A stretch of DNA of 64,000 bases from Pseudoduganella namucuonensis (GCF_900116645.1 NZ_FPBO01000036.1:1-64000); one strand, 5' to 3'. Shown: positions 1 through 8,490, counted from the stretch's first letter. Made by a program: numbers and translations. The notes: a model not told the origin generated them from the sequence alone.

Positions 1-389
1 ATGTCTTTCGTTTTGAAAATATAGGTTTCACCGGTGGTCTGCGCAAACGTGGTGAGGTAATACATACCCTTATGGAAGCGCAGACTGCTGGCCCAAGTAC
101 CCTTGCTGTAGGTGTTTTGACCATCCGTCAAATTCAGCTCCGGCATATCGGCCAGAGTGTCATACGCATAATTGATCAGTTTCCAGTTGACGAGATCCGT
201 CGACTTCATGATGGGCACACCCGGATTCATGTGCATGGTCGTGCTGCTCATATAATAATTGCCACCGACCCTGATCATCGCCATGTCCGGCACATCGGCA
301 AAAATCAATGGATTTTGAGCTTGCGCGAAAGCGGCGGCCGAAATTGGGAAAGCAAGGAGGGCGAAAATGAGCTTGAGTCTGTTTTTCAT
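1..389 (-). CDS. Glycoside hydrolase family 43 protein, N-terminal part (cut by window edge)
   Basis: The gene runs leftward off the window; only about 129 N-terminal residues are present. It starts MKNRLKLIFALLAFPISAAA, a clear Sec signal peptide ending near FAQAQ, so the product is exported. The mature start reads NPLIFADVPDMAMIRVGGNY followed by YYMSS and STDLVNWKL, the first blade of the GH43 five-bladed propeller, with the Asp of the ADVPD motif in the position of the family catalytic base. Arabinan/xylan side-chain hydrolysis is the family role; exact specificity cannot be read from a fragment. It is the last gene seen of the minus-strand GH74/PEP-CTERM group, separated from the PEP-CTERM gene by a terminator-like hairpin. 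Confidence 0.75.
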   Translation of the reverse strand, partial: MKNRLKLIFALLAFPISAAAFAQAQNPLIFADVPDMAMIRVGGNYYMSSTTMHMNPGVPIMKSTDLVNWKLINYAYDTLADMPELNLTDGQNTYSKGTWASSLRFHKGMYYLTTFAQTTGETYIFKTKD

Positions 390-456
390 GGAATAAAGAA
401 AATTGATAATGGAACTGGCCTGATTGCTCGGGGCATCGTTTTCTCCATTGAAAATG

Positions 457-498
457 GCGTCGTCCCGGCGCGGGGGGAAGGCCTGCGCCGGGACGATG
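457..498 (-). terminator. Intrinsic-type terminator after the PEP-CTERM gene
   Basis: A perfect 11-bp stem (CGTCCCGGCGC at 461-471 with its complement at 485-495), extendable by a T-A pair, a wobble and a C-G pair, encloses a 13-base loop. Read on the minus strand it is followed within a few bases by CCATTTTC. It sits between the PEP-CTERM stop and the GH43 start, so it probably ends or attenuates transcription there. Confidence 0.6.
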
Positions 499-509
499 GT
501 GGCGACGTG

Positions 510-1103
510 CTAGCCGCGGCGGTTCAGGCGCCGGCCCAGCCTCATCGCGATCAGGCCGATCCCCAGCAGCAGCGGCGTCGCCGGCACCGGCACCGACACG
601 GCGTCGGTGACGGTGAAGTCGTCCATCGCATACCAGCCGGTGTCGCGCGTGATGGTCAGCATCGCCACATTGCTGAAGCCTGCCGCCACCCACTGGTAGG
701 TGTCGCCGATGGCGATATTGCCGGTGCTGCCGATGAGCTGGTTCAAGGCATCGTAGCCGCTGATGTTGATCCAGGCGGCCTTGTCGCCGCCGCCTGCCGG
801 AGTGGCGAACCAGGCGCCGGCGAAGTTGAAGCCGGTCGCGCTGCTCACGCTCATGGCATCGCTGCCGAAGCCGTTGACAGCGAAATTGTTGCCGGAATGG
901 GCAGCGTTCGCGTAGCCGCCGATGCTGTTGTCGCCCGCATACCAGTCCGAACTCCAGTTCAGGCCTGCGTAGGGGTTCAGGTCGCTCAAGCTGGTGAAGT
1001 CGCCGCCGGTGGCCACGTCTTCGAAACCGACCGGACCAGCATGGGCCGCGCCGGCCAGCATCAGGCTGGCGCTGGCGATGAATGCACAGAGAATTTTTTT
1101 CAT
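510..1103 (-). CDS. PEP-CTERM domain protein, secreted
   Basis: A 197-residue protein with a signal peptide (MKKILCAFIASASLMLAGAA, cleavage near AHA) and a small all-beta central part rich in Gly, Asn, Ser and aromatic residues. The C-terminus has the PEP-CTERM layout: a VPVPAT box around residue 171, a short hydrophobic helix (LLLGIGLIAM) and a terminal Arg cluster. Such proteins are sorted by exosortase to the outer envelope or biofilm matrix. The gene begins 22 bases after the GH74 stop, with GGAAAG upstream of the ATG, so the two are probably co-transcribed. The central region is not assigned to a catalytic family; an adhesive or carbohydrate-binding role is a guess from context. Confidence 0.8.
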   Translation of the reverse strand: MKKILCAFIASASLMLAGAAHAGPVGFEDVATGGDFTSLSDLNPYAGLNWSSDWYAGDNSIGGYANAAHSGNNFAVNGFGSDAMSVSSATGFNFAGAWFATPAGGGDKAAWINISGYDALNQLIGSTGNIAIGDTYQWVAAGFSNVAMLTITRDTGWYAMDDFTVTDAVSVPVPATPLLLGIGLIAMRLGRRLNRRG

Positions 1104-1125
1104 GACAATATCTTTCCGATTGCTT

Positions 1126-3630
1126 TTATTTGCAGATGTCGCCGGTCACAGCAGGTACCGGACCAGGATTCGGCGTACCTTGGCCGAACGTAATGCCGAA
1201 CCCGACCGTCTGGCCCGGAGCGATGTCGTGGTTCCAGACTTCGCTGTTGGTCCCGGTGAAGGTCGGCGCGGTGCCCGTCACTTTCCCACCCCAGTAGTTA
1301 TAGATTTTCGAGTCGTCGGCATAGGTCCAGTTCACCGTCCAGCCGCTGATGACAGAGGTGCTTTGGTTGGTGATGAGTACATCGGCGTTGCCGCCGTAAC
1401 CCCACATAGCGGTAACGACGTACTTGCATTCGGCCTGTTTGGGAGGCGCCACATACACTTGCGGCACGACCTGGACGTCGCCAGCCGGGTCGATCTTGCC
1501 GTAGGCGATACCGCGGCCGTTGGTGCTCATGTAGACGGTTCCGTAGGTGTTCATGTCTCCGGTCACAAAGCGGCCTATGTTGCCGCCATACTGATGGGCA
1601 TCGTCGTTGACGCGATCCCAGCTGACACCCTGGTCGATCGAGCGCAACAGGCCGCGTGCGGTGCCCACCGAGCCCCACATGTAGAGAGACGGATAGCTGG
1701 CTTCCGGCGCCGCCTTGCCCAGGCCCACGGCGCCGCAAGAAGCGATCTTGGGCACCTTGGTGAAGCTGGCGCCCGAATCGGTCGAGTGGAAGAGCCCGTT
1801 CGAGGCCAGGCACATCCACAGGTCGCCCTCGAGGCCAGGCGTGGCGCGCACGAAGTCCGAGCCGCCGCTGTTCAGCTGGGCTGCGACGTTGAACGACACG
1901 CCGCCGTCGAGGCTCACCAGAAGCTTCCCGCTGCTGCGGTCGTAGACATAGAACTTGGCCGGGTTGACCGCGTCGGCCACCGGGCGCGCATTGTTCACGG
2001 CCAGGCCGGTGACCGCAGTCCAGTTGGCGCCGAAATCGGTCGAGCGGTAGGTGGTGGTCGAATTTTCCGGGCTATGCAGCAGCACGAAGCCATCGGCCGA
2101 CAGGGCCAGGTTGCCCCTCTTGGCCATTTTGGTCGGTGATTTTTCCCAGCTCGCCCCCTGGTTGGTCGAGGTGTAGAGCTCTTCGCCGACCCGCGCCATC
2201 ACGTGCGTGGCTTGCGGCGCCACCGCCATGCCGGTGGTCGAGCCCATCGCCGGGGTGTGGCGTGGCACGTACTGGGCCGGATCGGTGTGGATGAAGCCGT
2301 CGTAGTCGCCGATGATCGACATCAGCTTTCCGTCCGGGAGGCTCTCGGCCTGGTAGGCGCCGGTCTCTTCCATGCCCTTCACGTCGAACTTCCACACGCT
2401 CTTGGCTGCGTCGATGTCGCTTGTCTTGAACATGCCATTGCCCGACACGACCCATGCGCTCTTCGGATCGAAGGGATCGAACTCGATCGAGCCGGCCCAG
2501 TGGATCATCGAGTCATGGATCCAGTCGATGCCGTTGGCGTCGACGCTCATGCCGCGTTCCATCAAGTCGGTCCAGGTGCGGCCGGCATCGATCGAGGTGA
2601 AGATGCGGTCGCCGTAAGTGGTTTTCGGCTGTGTGCTCTGGGTCCAGAAGGTGTTGGCGGTCGAGGCGACCAGGCGCTTCGGGTTGGTCGGGTCGACGCT
2701 GATGCCGCCGAAGGGGTGGGTCCGGCCGGCCGGCGTGACGTTGGTCCAGGCGCCGCCGACGGTGTTGTATTCCCACAGCGCGCCGGTGTTCATCGGCTCG
2801 CTTTCGGACTGCGGGTGCGGCCCGGCGCCGTTGGCGTAGGTCAGGTACAGGCGGCCCTTGTTGGTGATCGCCGCGCGCTGCGGCATCAGGCCGGCCGGCG
2901 CGCCGGCGACGGGGTTGAAGGTGACGCCGCCGTCCTTGCTGAAATACAGGTTCGGTCCCACCGAGCCGTAGCGCGACACGCCGACGTAGATGCGCTTGGC
3001 CGTGCCCTGGGTGACGCTGGTCGGATCGAGCAGCACGAAGCTGATGCCATTGCCGTTCGGGGTGTCATTGACGTTCAGGCTGTTCACGCGGCTCCAGGTC
3101 GCGCCGGAATCGACGCTCTTGAACAGGCCGTTGTGGCGGGTGCCGACGAACAGCACATTGCTCGAACCCGGGTCGACCTGCAGGCGCTCACCGTTCGAGC
3201 GGCCCATGCCGTTGCCGTGCGCCTTGAACTGGGCCGTGACGTCGGTGACCGTGAAGGTCTTGCCGTAGTCGGTCGAGCGCAGGATCGCGGTCTTGCCATT
3301 GCTGGAGTATTCGGTACCGGCCAGCATGTACACATTGGCGGCGTTGCGCGGGTCGATCGCCAGCGACTCCACGCCCATCAGGCCAGTGTCGCTTTCGGAA
3401 ACCCAGTCATTCAACGCCACCCAGCGCTCGTTCTGGACATCATAGCGGTAGGCGCCGCCGACGTCGGTGCGCGCGTACACCACGCCGCGCTCGCTCTTGC
3501 TGGCCACGACGCCCGTGACGAACCCGCCGCTGCCCATTGCAACATTGCTCCAGCGATAGTTCTCGGCCGCGGCCCCCTGGATCATCAGCAGACCTGCCGC
3601 CAGTGCCATTATTGTTTTCGTTACATGCAT
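1126..3630 (-). CDS. GH74 xyloglucanase (BNR/sortilin-type propellers) with C-terminal CBM2
   Basis: An 834-residue secreted enzyme. The ATG at 3630 was chosen because it is preceded by GGAGAG at good spacing and starts a signal peptide (MHVTKTIMALAAGLLMIQGA); the open frame extends upstream but without a ribosome site. The mature start YRWSNVAMGSGGFVTGV and VVYARTDVGGAYRYD are the GH74 hallmark, followed by many BNR repeats of the S-x-D-x-G-x-x-W type that build two seven-bladed propellers. The last ~100 residues (from AECKY, with WTVNWTY and SEVWNHDIAPG) are a CBM2 cellulose-binding module. Expected role: endo-cleavage of plant xyloglucan outside the cell. It is first in the minus-strand polysaccharide operon. 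Confidence 0.9.
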   Translation of the reverse strand: MHVTKTIMALAAGLLMIQGAAAENYRWSNVAMGSGGFVTGVVASKSERGVVYARTDVGGAYRYDVQNERWVALNDWVSESDTGLMGVESLAIDPRNAANVYMLAGTEYSSNGKTAILRSTDYGKTFTVTDVTAQFKAHGNGMGRSNGERLQVDPGSSNVLFVGTRHNGLFKSVDSGATWSRVNSLNVNDTPNGNGISFVLLDPTSVTQGTAKRIYVGVSRYGSVGPNLYFSKDGGVTFNPVAGAPAGLMPQRAAITNKGRLYLTYANGAGPHPQSESEPMNTGALWEYNTVGGAWTNVTPAGRTHPFGGISVDPTNPKRLVASTANTFWTQSTQPKTTYGDRIFTSIDAGRTWTDLMERGMSVDANGIDWIHDSMIHWAGSIEFDPFDPKSAWVVSGNGMFKTSDIDAAKSVWKFDVKGMEETGAYQAESLPDGKLMSIIGDYDGFIHTDPAQYVPRHTPAMGSTTGMAVAPQATHVMARVGEELYTSTNQGASWEKSPTKMAKRGNLALSADGFVLLHSPENSTTTYRSTDFGANWTAVTGLAVNNARPVADAVNPAKFYVYDRSSGKLLVSLDGGVSFNVAAQLNSGGSDFVRATPGLEGDLWMCLASNGLFHSTDSGASFTKVPKIASCGAVGLGKAAPEASYPSLYMWGSVGTARGLLRSIDQGVSWDRVNDDAHQYGGNIGRFVTGDMNTYGTVYMSTNGRGIAYGKIDPAGDVQVVPQVYVAPPKQAECKYVVTAMWGYGGNADVLITNQSTSVISGWTVNWTYADDSKIYNYWGGKVTGTAPTFTGTNSEVWNHDIAPGQTVGFGITFGQGTPNPGPVPAVTGDICK

Positions 3631-3844
3631 AACCGTCTCTCCAAGTTTTGAAATTTCCTCTTTACAACAACGACATTCCAGTTCGCCCTTAAAAACCACG
3701 CCCCAAGCTGAAATCGTTTTCACCTGCCATTTGATTGTGCATCCATGCAAGGTTCTTGGAAATTGCCAAAGTCACCAATTGTCACGTCAAATTTAGGAAA
3801 ATCTCCCAGGCGAGTGCGACTGAGGGTTGCCGACTTGTTGTATG

Positions 3845-4075
3845 CCGCCACGCAGGGCGCCCAGATAGACCCGGCCAGAAATGCGCATGTCTCAGGTGAC
3901 GTAGTTGACGCCGGCCCACTGGCGCTTGCGGTCGTTGATCCGCTTCCGAACAGGTTCTTCACGCCGGCGCTCAGCGTCAGACTGCTTGTGATCTGGTATC
4001 CCGTATCGAGGTCGACAACGACGGTCGGACTGACGCGATTGCTGTGATACGGCGCCTTCGCGGTGTCGGAATCGG
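3845..4075 (-). pseudogene. TonB-dependent receptor, C-terminal remnant
   Basis: In the minus frame the stretch VVVDLDTGYQITSSLTLSAG plus VKNLFG is the typical penultimate strand region of TonB-dependent outer-membrane receptors. After about position 3936 the homology moves to another frame (QWAGVNYVT), meets a stop at 3892 and resumes as DMRISGRVYLGAL, which looks like the last beta-strand of the barrel. No plug, no TonB box and no upstream barrel are present. It is therefore a frameshifted and truncated end, fused in frame upstream to an IS91 fragment to form a chimeric open frame (3720-4277). The loss fits decay of a sugar-uptake receptor once linked to the neighbouring glycosidase genes. 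Confidence 0.65.
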
Positions 4076-4112
4076 GCACCGTCAGCTTGAGGAACCTTTT
4101 TAGGGACAGAAT

Positions 4113-4277
4113 CTGATGCTCGCAGCCCGTGCACTGGACCCGCATTTTCAGGCTGGCCTGGGTTCGGCAGCGCGTCATGGCCGATAGGGCCCGCATGTGG
4201 TCCGCGTTCAGTTTGTGCCGGTACTGCATCAGGAAGTCGGCCTTGAAGGTGTCAATGACGGTGGCGAGACGAATCAT
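4113..4277 (-). pseudogene. IS91-family transposase, N-terminal fragment
   Basis: The first 55 residues (starting MIRLATVIDTFKADFLMQYR) carry the layout of the IS91-type zinc-binding N-terminus: a helix, then ALSAMTRCRT, then VQCTGCEHQ with the first Cys pair of the zinc site. After GCEHQ the family sequence stops abruptly, before the usual second Cys/His group, and the frame reads into the TonB-receptor remnant. No catalytic domain is present, so the element is dead. It marks an old insertion or rearrangement in this scar zone. Confidence 0.7.
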
Positions 4278-4385
4278 TTGAGGTTCCCCAGTAGATGAGG
4301 TAGACCTTGTTCCGTCAGATCAAAGACTGCTTGTGCGGTGATGCGAGCGGTGGTCCCGTAAGTGATTGATTCATATACGCCATAA

Positions 4386-4434
4386 ACGGCCTGCAAAGCC
4401 GTCTAGGTCGGTTCGATTCCGATCCTCGCCTCCA
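4386..4434 (+). other. tRNA-Cys(GCA) 3' fragment, candidate attachment-site scar
   Basis: The bases form an anticodon arm (ACGGC, loop CTGCAAA, GCCGT) with anticodon GCA, a short variable region, a T arm (GTCGG, TTCGATT, CCGAT), the 3' acceptor strand CCTCGCC, discriminator T and CCA. A 5' acceptor strand GGCGAGG and a D arm are not found in the 100 bases upstream, so this is only the 3' half. Integrases that use tRNA genes typically leave such 3' copies at an element end. A complete tRNA-Cys would have to lie elsewhere. Confidence 0.75.
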
Positions 4435-4446
4435 GAATTCTCCAGT

Positions 4447-4495
4447 GAAATCAACGACTTAACGATCTGCTTAGCATTGTCGAGTCGTTGATTTC
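4447..4495. repeat. 13-bp perfect inverted repeat beside the tRNA fragment
   Basis: GAAATCAACGACT at 4447-4459 is matched exactly by its reverse complement at 4483-4495 with a 23-base spacer. It lies 12 bases after the CCA of the tRNA-Cys fragment. It may be the original tRNA terminator (few T residues follow) or a recombinase-associated repeat; the sequence alone does not decide. Confidence 0.6.
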
Positions 4496-4559
4496 GCCTC
4501 AAAACGCCCCAATTCGGCTCATTGCTACCTCGTTCTGATCACAGTGCCACCTCCAAACC

Positions 4560-4790
4560 GAGGCCAGGTGCTTCTCGAACTCGGTGGGCGGGAAGAAATG
4601 CTCGTTGTCGCCATGCCCGCCCGTCGCAAACGAGCGCTGCTCGGCCACGGTGCGCCAGAAGGTGAGCGCAGCCTGCCGGTAGTGCGCCTGTCCGGCGAGT
4701 CCGTGCAGCCGGGCGAAGCCGATCACCTTGGGAATTTGCGTGTTGGCGTGCATGCCGTCGAGGGTGCCGCGCCCTTCGGCAAGCGCTCGC
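4560..4790 (-). pseudogene. GH127 beta-L-arabinofuranosidase fragment
   Basis: About 75 residues in the minus frame read LDGMHANTQIPKVIGFARLH, then YRQAALTFW, RSFATGGHGDNEHFFP and EFEKHL. This is the conserved middle of GH127 (DUF1680) beta-L-arabinofuranosidases. Both sides run into unrelated, stop-limited sequence, and the family region that should follow (with its metal-binding Cys residues) is absent. It is an internal fragment, not a gene. With GH43 and GH74 nearby it suggests the ancestral locus handled arabinose-decorated plant polymers. Confidence 0.75.
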
Positions 4791-5141
4791 GACCGTGCCG
4801 CGCGAGCTCCGGGCGTGGCTCGGGGCTGCTGTGCATGGCGATCGTTGGCGGTGCGATTTTGCCGTTCGCCCTGGATGCGCTTGCCGACTTGGTTGGAGTT
4901 CTGCGCTCGTTCCGGTTGCCCGCTGCTTGCTATCGGTATCTGTCGTATTTCGGGTGGAAATATTCTGAACCTCAGCTTCGCCGTTGATTTCCGGAGCCGG
5001 CGGGATAGCCACTTCACGCAAGCGTCGCTCGAGGCACGCTGCTAACCTTTACACCACCCGGAGTACCGGCACGCGCGCCGTGCCGCCACCCGTGCCGGTG
5101 CAAAGCCGGACCAACGCCAACAACAGTAGGAGGTGCTTATC
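4791..5141. other. Gene-free stretch with a leader hairpin
   Basis: No supportable gene is seen. A 9-bp stem (ACCGGCACG at 5065-5073 with its complement at 5091-5099) lies about 40 bases before the start of the DUF2889 gene and could be a terminator for upstream transcription or part of its leader. The rest looks like decayed coding sequence continuous with the GH127 remnant. Confidence 0.4.
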
Positions 5142-5702
5142 TTGCCATTACCTGTTTCATTTTCTGACAGAGTGCCCGTTCATTCCCGCGTCATTTCATT
5201 CACGGGCTATCGGCGTGGCGATGGCCATTGGGACGTCGAGGGGCATCTGGTGGATGTGTGCCCGCACAATGCAGCGTGGCCGGGCGGTCATCGTGCGGCC
5301 AATGAACCCATACACAGCATGCTGTTGCGAATTACCGTCGACGGCACTGGTTTAATCAAAGAGGCCGCGGCTTCGACCGACGCCTCGCCGTATGACGGCG
5401 TGTGCGGCAGTATCACCCGGCGTTATGCGGAATTGGCTGGGATACGGGTGGGTCCTGGATTTCGGCGGCGTGTGCTTCAAATTGTCGGCAGCCTGAATGG
5501 CTGTACCCACATGACCGAGCTCCTGATCGGCATTGGCACGGCGGTGATGCAGACGCTGGCTGGCGAAGTGCCTGTCCCGCAAGACCAAAAACCATTCAGC
5601 CTGGACGGCTGTCACACCCTCGATACCACAGGTGATGTCGTGAAAAAACATTACCCGCTCTGGTATCGCCCGCGCGCTATTCCTGGCCGGGAATCCTGCT
5701 GA
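5142..5702 (+). CDS. DUF2889 domain protein
   Basis: A 186-residue protein read from a TTG start: AGGAGG at 5128-5133 sits 8 bases before this TTG, whereas the in-frame GTG at 5133 overlaps the ribosome site itself. The product begins MPLPVSFSDRVPVHSRVISF and contains the DUF2889 pattern: RRGDGHWDVEGHLVD, an MLLRITVD strand, a Cys-containing ITRRYAELAGIRVGPGFRR segment and CTHMTELL near residue 130. Members often sit beside steroid or fatty-acid degradation genes in proteobacteria, but no biochemical role is established. It is cytoplasmic (no signal or membrane segment) and monocistronic, convergent with the next gene. Confidence 0.8.
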   Translation: MPLPVSFSDRVPVHSRVISFTGYRRGDGHWDVEGHLVDVCPHNAAWPGGHRAANEPIHSMLLRITVDGTGLIKEAAASTDASPYDGVCGSITRRYAELAGIRVGPGFRRRVLQIVGSLNGCTHMTELLIGIGTAVMQTLAGEVPVPQDQKPFSLDGCHTLDTTGDVVKKHYPLWYRPRAIPGRESC

Positions 5703-5768
5703 CGGTGAGATCTGTTTTTCCTGCGCCGATCTCGAAGACGCCACGCCACGCGCATCGACGAGGTTAAT

Positions 5769-5797
5769 CCGGGCGGCCCGGCCACCGGGCCGCCCGG
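5769..5797. terminator. GC-rich hairpin between convergent genes
   Basis: A perfect 13-bp stem (CCGGGCGGCCCGG at 5769-5781, complement at 5785-5797) with a CCA loop lies between the DUF2889 stop and the convergent flavoenzyme stop. There is no long T tract on either side, so it may work as a bidirectional barrier rather than a classical intrinsic terminator. Confidence 0.5.
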
Positions 5798-5883
5798 GAT
5801 CAAACGTTCAAAGACCTGTGTGTTTTACCGCGAGGTCTTTCAAGACGTTCTCCGACTGGCGGACAGGTGCAGGTGCAGGCACG

Positions 5884-7914
5884 CTATACAACCGCCGCGA
5901 GCCGCGACGCCTGGTCAATGGCCCGCTTTGCATCCAGTTCACCCGCCTCGAAGGCGCCGCCGATCACCGTCACGGGTACGTCCTGGCCGCGAAGCTGGTC
6001 GTAAATGCCACGGCGTGGCAATTGGCCTGCGCACACGATGACCGTATCGACTTCGAATACCTTAGGTTCACCATGGATCCTGGTGTGCAGGCCGGTATCG
6101 TCGATCTTCACATATTCGACGCCGTTGACCATGTGCACACCACGGCGAGCCAATGTGAGCCGGTGCGTCCATCCCGTCGTGCGCCCCAGGTTATTGCCGA
6201 CTTTCTCCGCCTTGCGCTGCATCAGGTAGATGGTGCGGTCCGTGGCGGCCACCCGCTGTTTGACGCCGGCCACGCCGCCGCGCGGATGGCCGTTAAAGTC
6301 GATACCCCATTCCCGGGCAAAGAGTTGGACGTCCAGCGAGGCGGATGGACCGCTATGGGAAATCAATTCCGCCACGTCGAACCCGATTCCACCGGCGCCC
6401 ATGACCGCCACGCGCTTGCCGATCGGCCGCTTCCCAAGGATCGCATCGATATAGCTCACCACCGAGGAATGGCCGATGCCATCCAGTGCCGGCACGCGCG
6501 GCTCGATGCCGGTGGCCACGACCACTTCGTCGAACCCCATGGCCTTGATGGACTCCGCGCTGACCATGGTGTTCAGGCGCAAATCGACCCCATGGAGCTC
6601 GACCATCTTGCGGAAATAGCGCAGGGTTTCATGGAATTCCTCTTTGCCGGGAATGCGCTTGGCCAGGTTGAACTGGCCCCCGATCTCGCCGGCCGCTTCA
6701 AATAATGTGACCTGGTGGCCGCGCTGCGCCGCGATTGTTGCAAAAGCCAGGCCCGACGGACCGGCGCCGATGACCGCGAGTTTTTTAGGCTGGGTGACCG
6801 GTGTGTAGTTCAACTCTGTTTCATGACAGGCGCGGGGGTTGACCAGGCAGCTTACCTGCTGCGAGCCGTTAAAGGCATGGTCCAGGCAGGCCTGGTTGCA
6901 TCCGATACAAGTGTTGATTTCGTCTTCGCGCCCCTGTTGGGCTTTGAGGATAATTTCCGGGTCGGCCAACATGGGGCGGGCCATCGAGACCAGGTCGGCA
7001 TCGCCGCGCGCCAGCACGGCTTCCGCCACGTCCGGCATGTTAATGCGGTTGCTGGCAATCACCGGCACCGACAGCGATTGCCGCAGCTTGCCGGTGACCT
7101 GGGTAAAGGCCGCGCGCGGCACCATGGTTGCGATGGTTGGCACCGGCGCTTCATGCCAGCAGAAATGCGTGCTGACGATATTCACGCCGGCTGCTTCGAC
7201 TGCCTGGGCAAGCTGCACCACTTCCTCCCGTGACATGCCGTCTTCCAGCATATCCATCGCGGGAACGCGGAATATCACGATAAAGTTCGAACCGACCGCG
7301 GCGCGCACGCGTCGCACCACTTCGACGGGAAAGCGCATACGGTTGTCAAAATTGCCGCCCCATTGATCGGTGCGCCGGTTGGTTCGTTCAAGCAGGAAGG
7401 CGGACAGCAGGTAGCCAGCCGAGCCGATGATTTCCACGCCGTCGTAGCCGGCTTGTTGGGCCGCCAAGGCGCAGTTGGCGAAATCGTTCAATTGCTTGTC
7501 GATTCCAGCCTGGTCCAGTTCGCGCGGCCTGTAGGCGCCAATGCGTGACTTGATCGCAGACGGCGCCACACTGGCGGGCGTATGGGCGAGCGAACCCATA
7601 TGCAGGATTTGCAGGCAGATTTTCACATCGGGTGCGGCGGCGTGCACGGCGTCGGTCACGATGCGGTGCTGCGACGCGGTCACGTCCTGGTGGACTTGCA
7701 TGCCGCCTTCGGCGTTGGGCGAAATGCCGCCGGTAATGATCATGCCGACGCCGCCGCGCGCACGCTCCGCGTAGTAGGCCGCCATGCGCGTGAAACCGTC
7801 CTCGGCTTCTTCCAGACCCGTGTGCATCGAGCCCATGATGGCGCGATTTTTCAAACGGGTAAATCCGAGGTCAAGAGGGGAGAACAGGAAAGGATAGGGT
7901 GTTGGCTGGTTCAT
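5884..7914 (-). CDS. fadH: 2,4-dienoyl-CoA reductase, FadH type (FMN, FAD, 4Fe-4S)
   Basis: A 676-residue flavoenzyme with old-yellow-enzyme barrel first and FAD/NAD(P) domain second, the size and order of E. coli FadH. Visible parts (numbered from the upstream GTG at 7929): barrel start FSPLDLGFTRLKNR, Tyr at GYLLSAF (~173), four cluster cysteines CIGCNQAC and C361 (C341, C344, C348, C361), FAD motif VIGAGPSG (~387) and a second GAGGIG motif near 515. It reduces 2,4-dienoyl-CoA esters from unsaturated chains, using NADPH. The ATG at 7914 is preferred over the GTG at 7929; neither has a strong ribosome site. It is the only minus-strand gene at the left edge of the acyl-CoA island and may remove double bonds from isoprenoid acyl-CoAs. 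Confidence 0.88.
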   Translation of the reverse strand: MNQPTPYPFLFSPLDLGFTRLKNRAIMGSMHTGLEEAEDGFTRMAAYYAERARGGVGMIITGGISPNAEGGMQVHQDVTASQHRIVTDAVHAAAPDVKICLQILHMGSLAHTPASVAPSAIKSRIGAYRPRELDQAGIDKQLNDFANCALAAQQAGYDGVEIIGSAGYLLSAFLLERTNRRTDQWGGNFDNRMRFPVEVVRRVRAAVGSNFIVIFRVPAMDMLEDGMSREEVVQLAQAVEAAGVNIVSTHFCWHEAPVPTIATMVPRAAFTQVTGKLRQSLSVPVIASNRINMPDVAEAVLARGDADLVSMARPMLADPEIILKAQQGREDEINTCIGCNQACLDHAFNGSQQVSCLVNPRACHETELNYTPVTQPKKLAVIGAGPSGLAFATIAAQRGHQVTLFEAAGEIGGQFNLAKRIPGKEEFHETLRYFRKMVELHGVDLRLNTMVSAESIKAMGFDEVVVATGIEPRVPALDGIGHSSVVSYIDAILGKRPIGKRVAVMGAGGIGFDVAELISHSGPSASLDVQLFAREWGIDFNGHPRGGVAGVKQRVAATDRTIYLMQRKAEKVGNNLGRTTGWTHRLTLARRGVHMVNGVEYVKIDDTGLHTRIHGEPKVFEVDTVIVCAGQLPRRGIYDQLRGQDVPVTVIGGAFEAGELDAKRAIDQASRLAAVV

Positions 7915-8026
7915 GTTGGCATAGTCCACTTTGGTAGTTTGTCGAGCGATGGTAGCGCCGCGTACAGGCGCGATCTTGCGGAAAGTGGCTGGCAGGGCCC
8001 CGGGTGGTGCCCGTCGTTTTCATGCG

Positions 8027-8252
8027 CAGCAAGTTTGCGCAAGACGTGCCGCGCAGGCCGGGTTATCGTCGCCGCATCGTGAACCCATCCCTGGACTGGC
8101 GACAGGCGTGGGACTCGCGCTGGCCGGTCGCCGCCCCGGCCTGGCCGACAACTGGCTGCGCCATATCGACGACGTCCGGGGACCGTCATTCGGGACAACT
8201 GGATGAAATCAGTGAATATGCGCTGGCGCATGACCGGCTGTGCGAGCCGGAC
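8027..8252 (+). pseudogene. Decayed copy of the carbonic anhydrase gene and its leader
   Basis: Positions 8027-8106 align without gaps to 25919-25998, the leader of the intact carbonic anhydrase gene (56 of 80 identical by hand count). The next bases jump to the gene interior: RPGLADNWLRH matches the intact enzyme, then a one-base shift, then DRHSGQLDEI and LAHDRLCE matching the enzyme's DRHAEHLDEL and HAHDRLCE. The start codon, the first zinc ligands and the C-terminus are missing. So this is a shrunken, frameshifted paralogue. It adjoins the HMG-CoA lyase remnant, and both are read on the plus strand. Confidence 0.75.
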
Positions 8253-8301
8253 GCCGGGACGCCGCGCCACGTGCGGAAAGTCATGAAATTCGTGGCGCCC
8301 G

Positions 8302-8490
8302 AATTATGCGAAGGGGGCCACGGGCAACGTCGCAACCGAGGACGTGCTGTACATGATGCATGGGCTGGGCGTGCATACGGGAATAGACCTGGACCAGGTG
8401 GTCGATGCCGGCCGCTACATTTCACGACATCTTGGCCGCCAGGTGGGCAGCCGCGCAGGCAGTGCGATAGCCGCGAAACGGGGGGAGTAG
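8302..8490 (+). pseudogene. Hydroxymethylglutaryl-CoA lyase, C-terminal remnant
   Basis: The frame from 8302 to the TAG at 8490 reads NYAKGATGNVATEDVLYMMH, then GLGVHTGIDLDQVVDAG and LGRQVGSRA. This is the conserved C-terminal end of HMG-CoA lyase (MvaB/LiuE), where the family has GGCPYAKGATGNVATEDV with the catalytic Cys loop. The Cys is lost just upstream and no N-terminal 230 residues exist, so the enzyme is not functional. HMG-CoA lyase ends leucine and acyclic-terpene degradation, which ties the scar to the carboxylase island downstream. Confidence 0.8.

Noticed and set aside
4361..4434. Complete tRNA-Cys gene
   Set aside because: No GGCGAGG 5' acceptor strand and no D arm are found at the required distance, so only the 3' half is reported.
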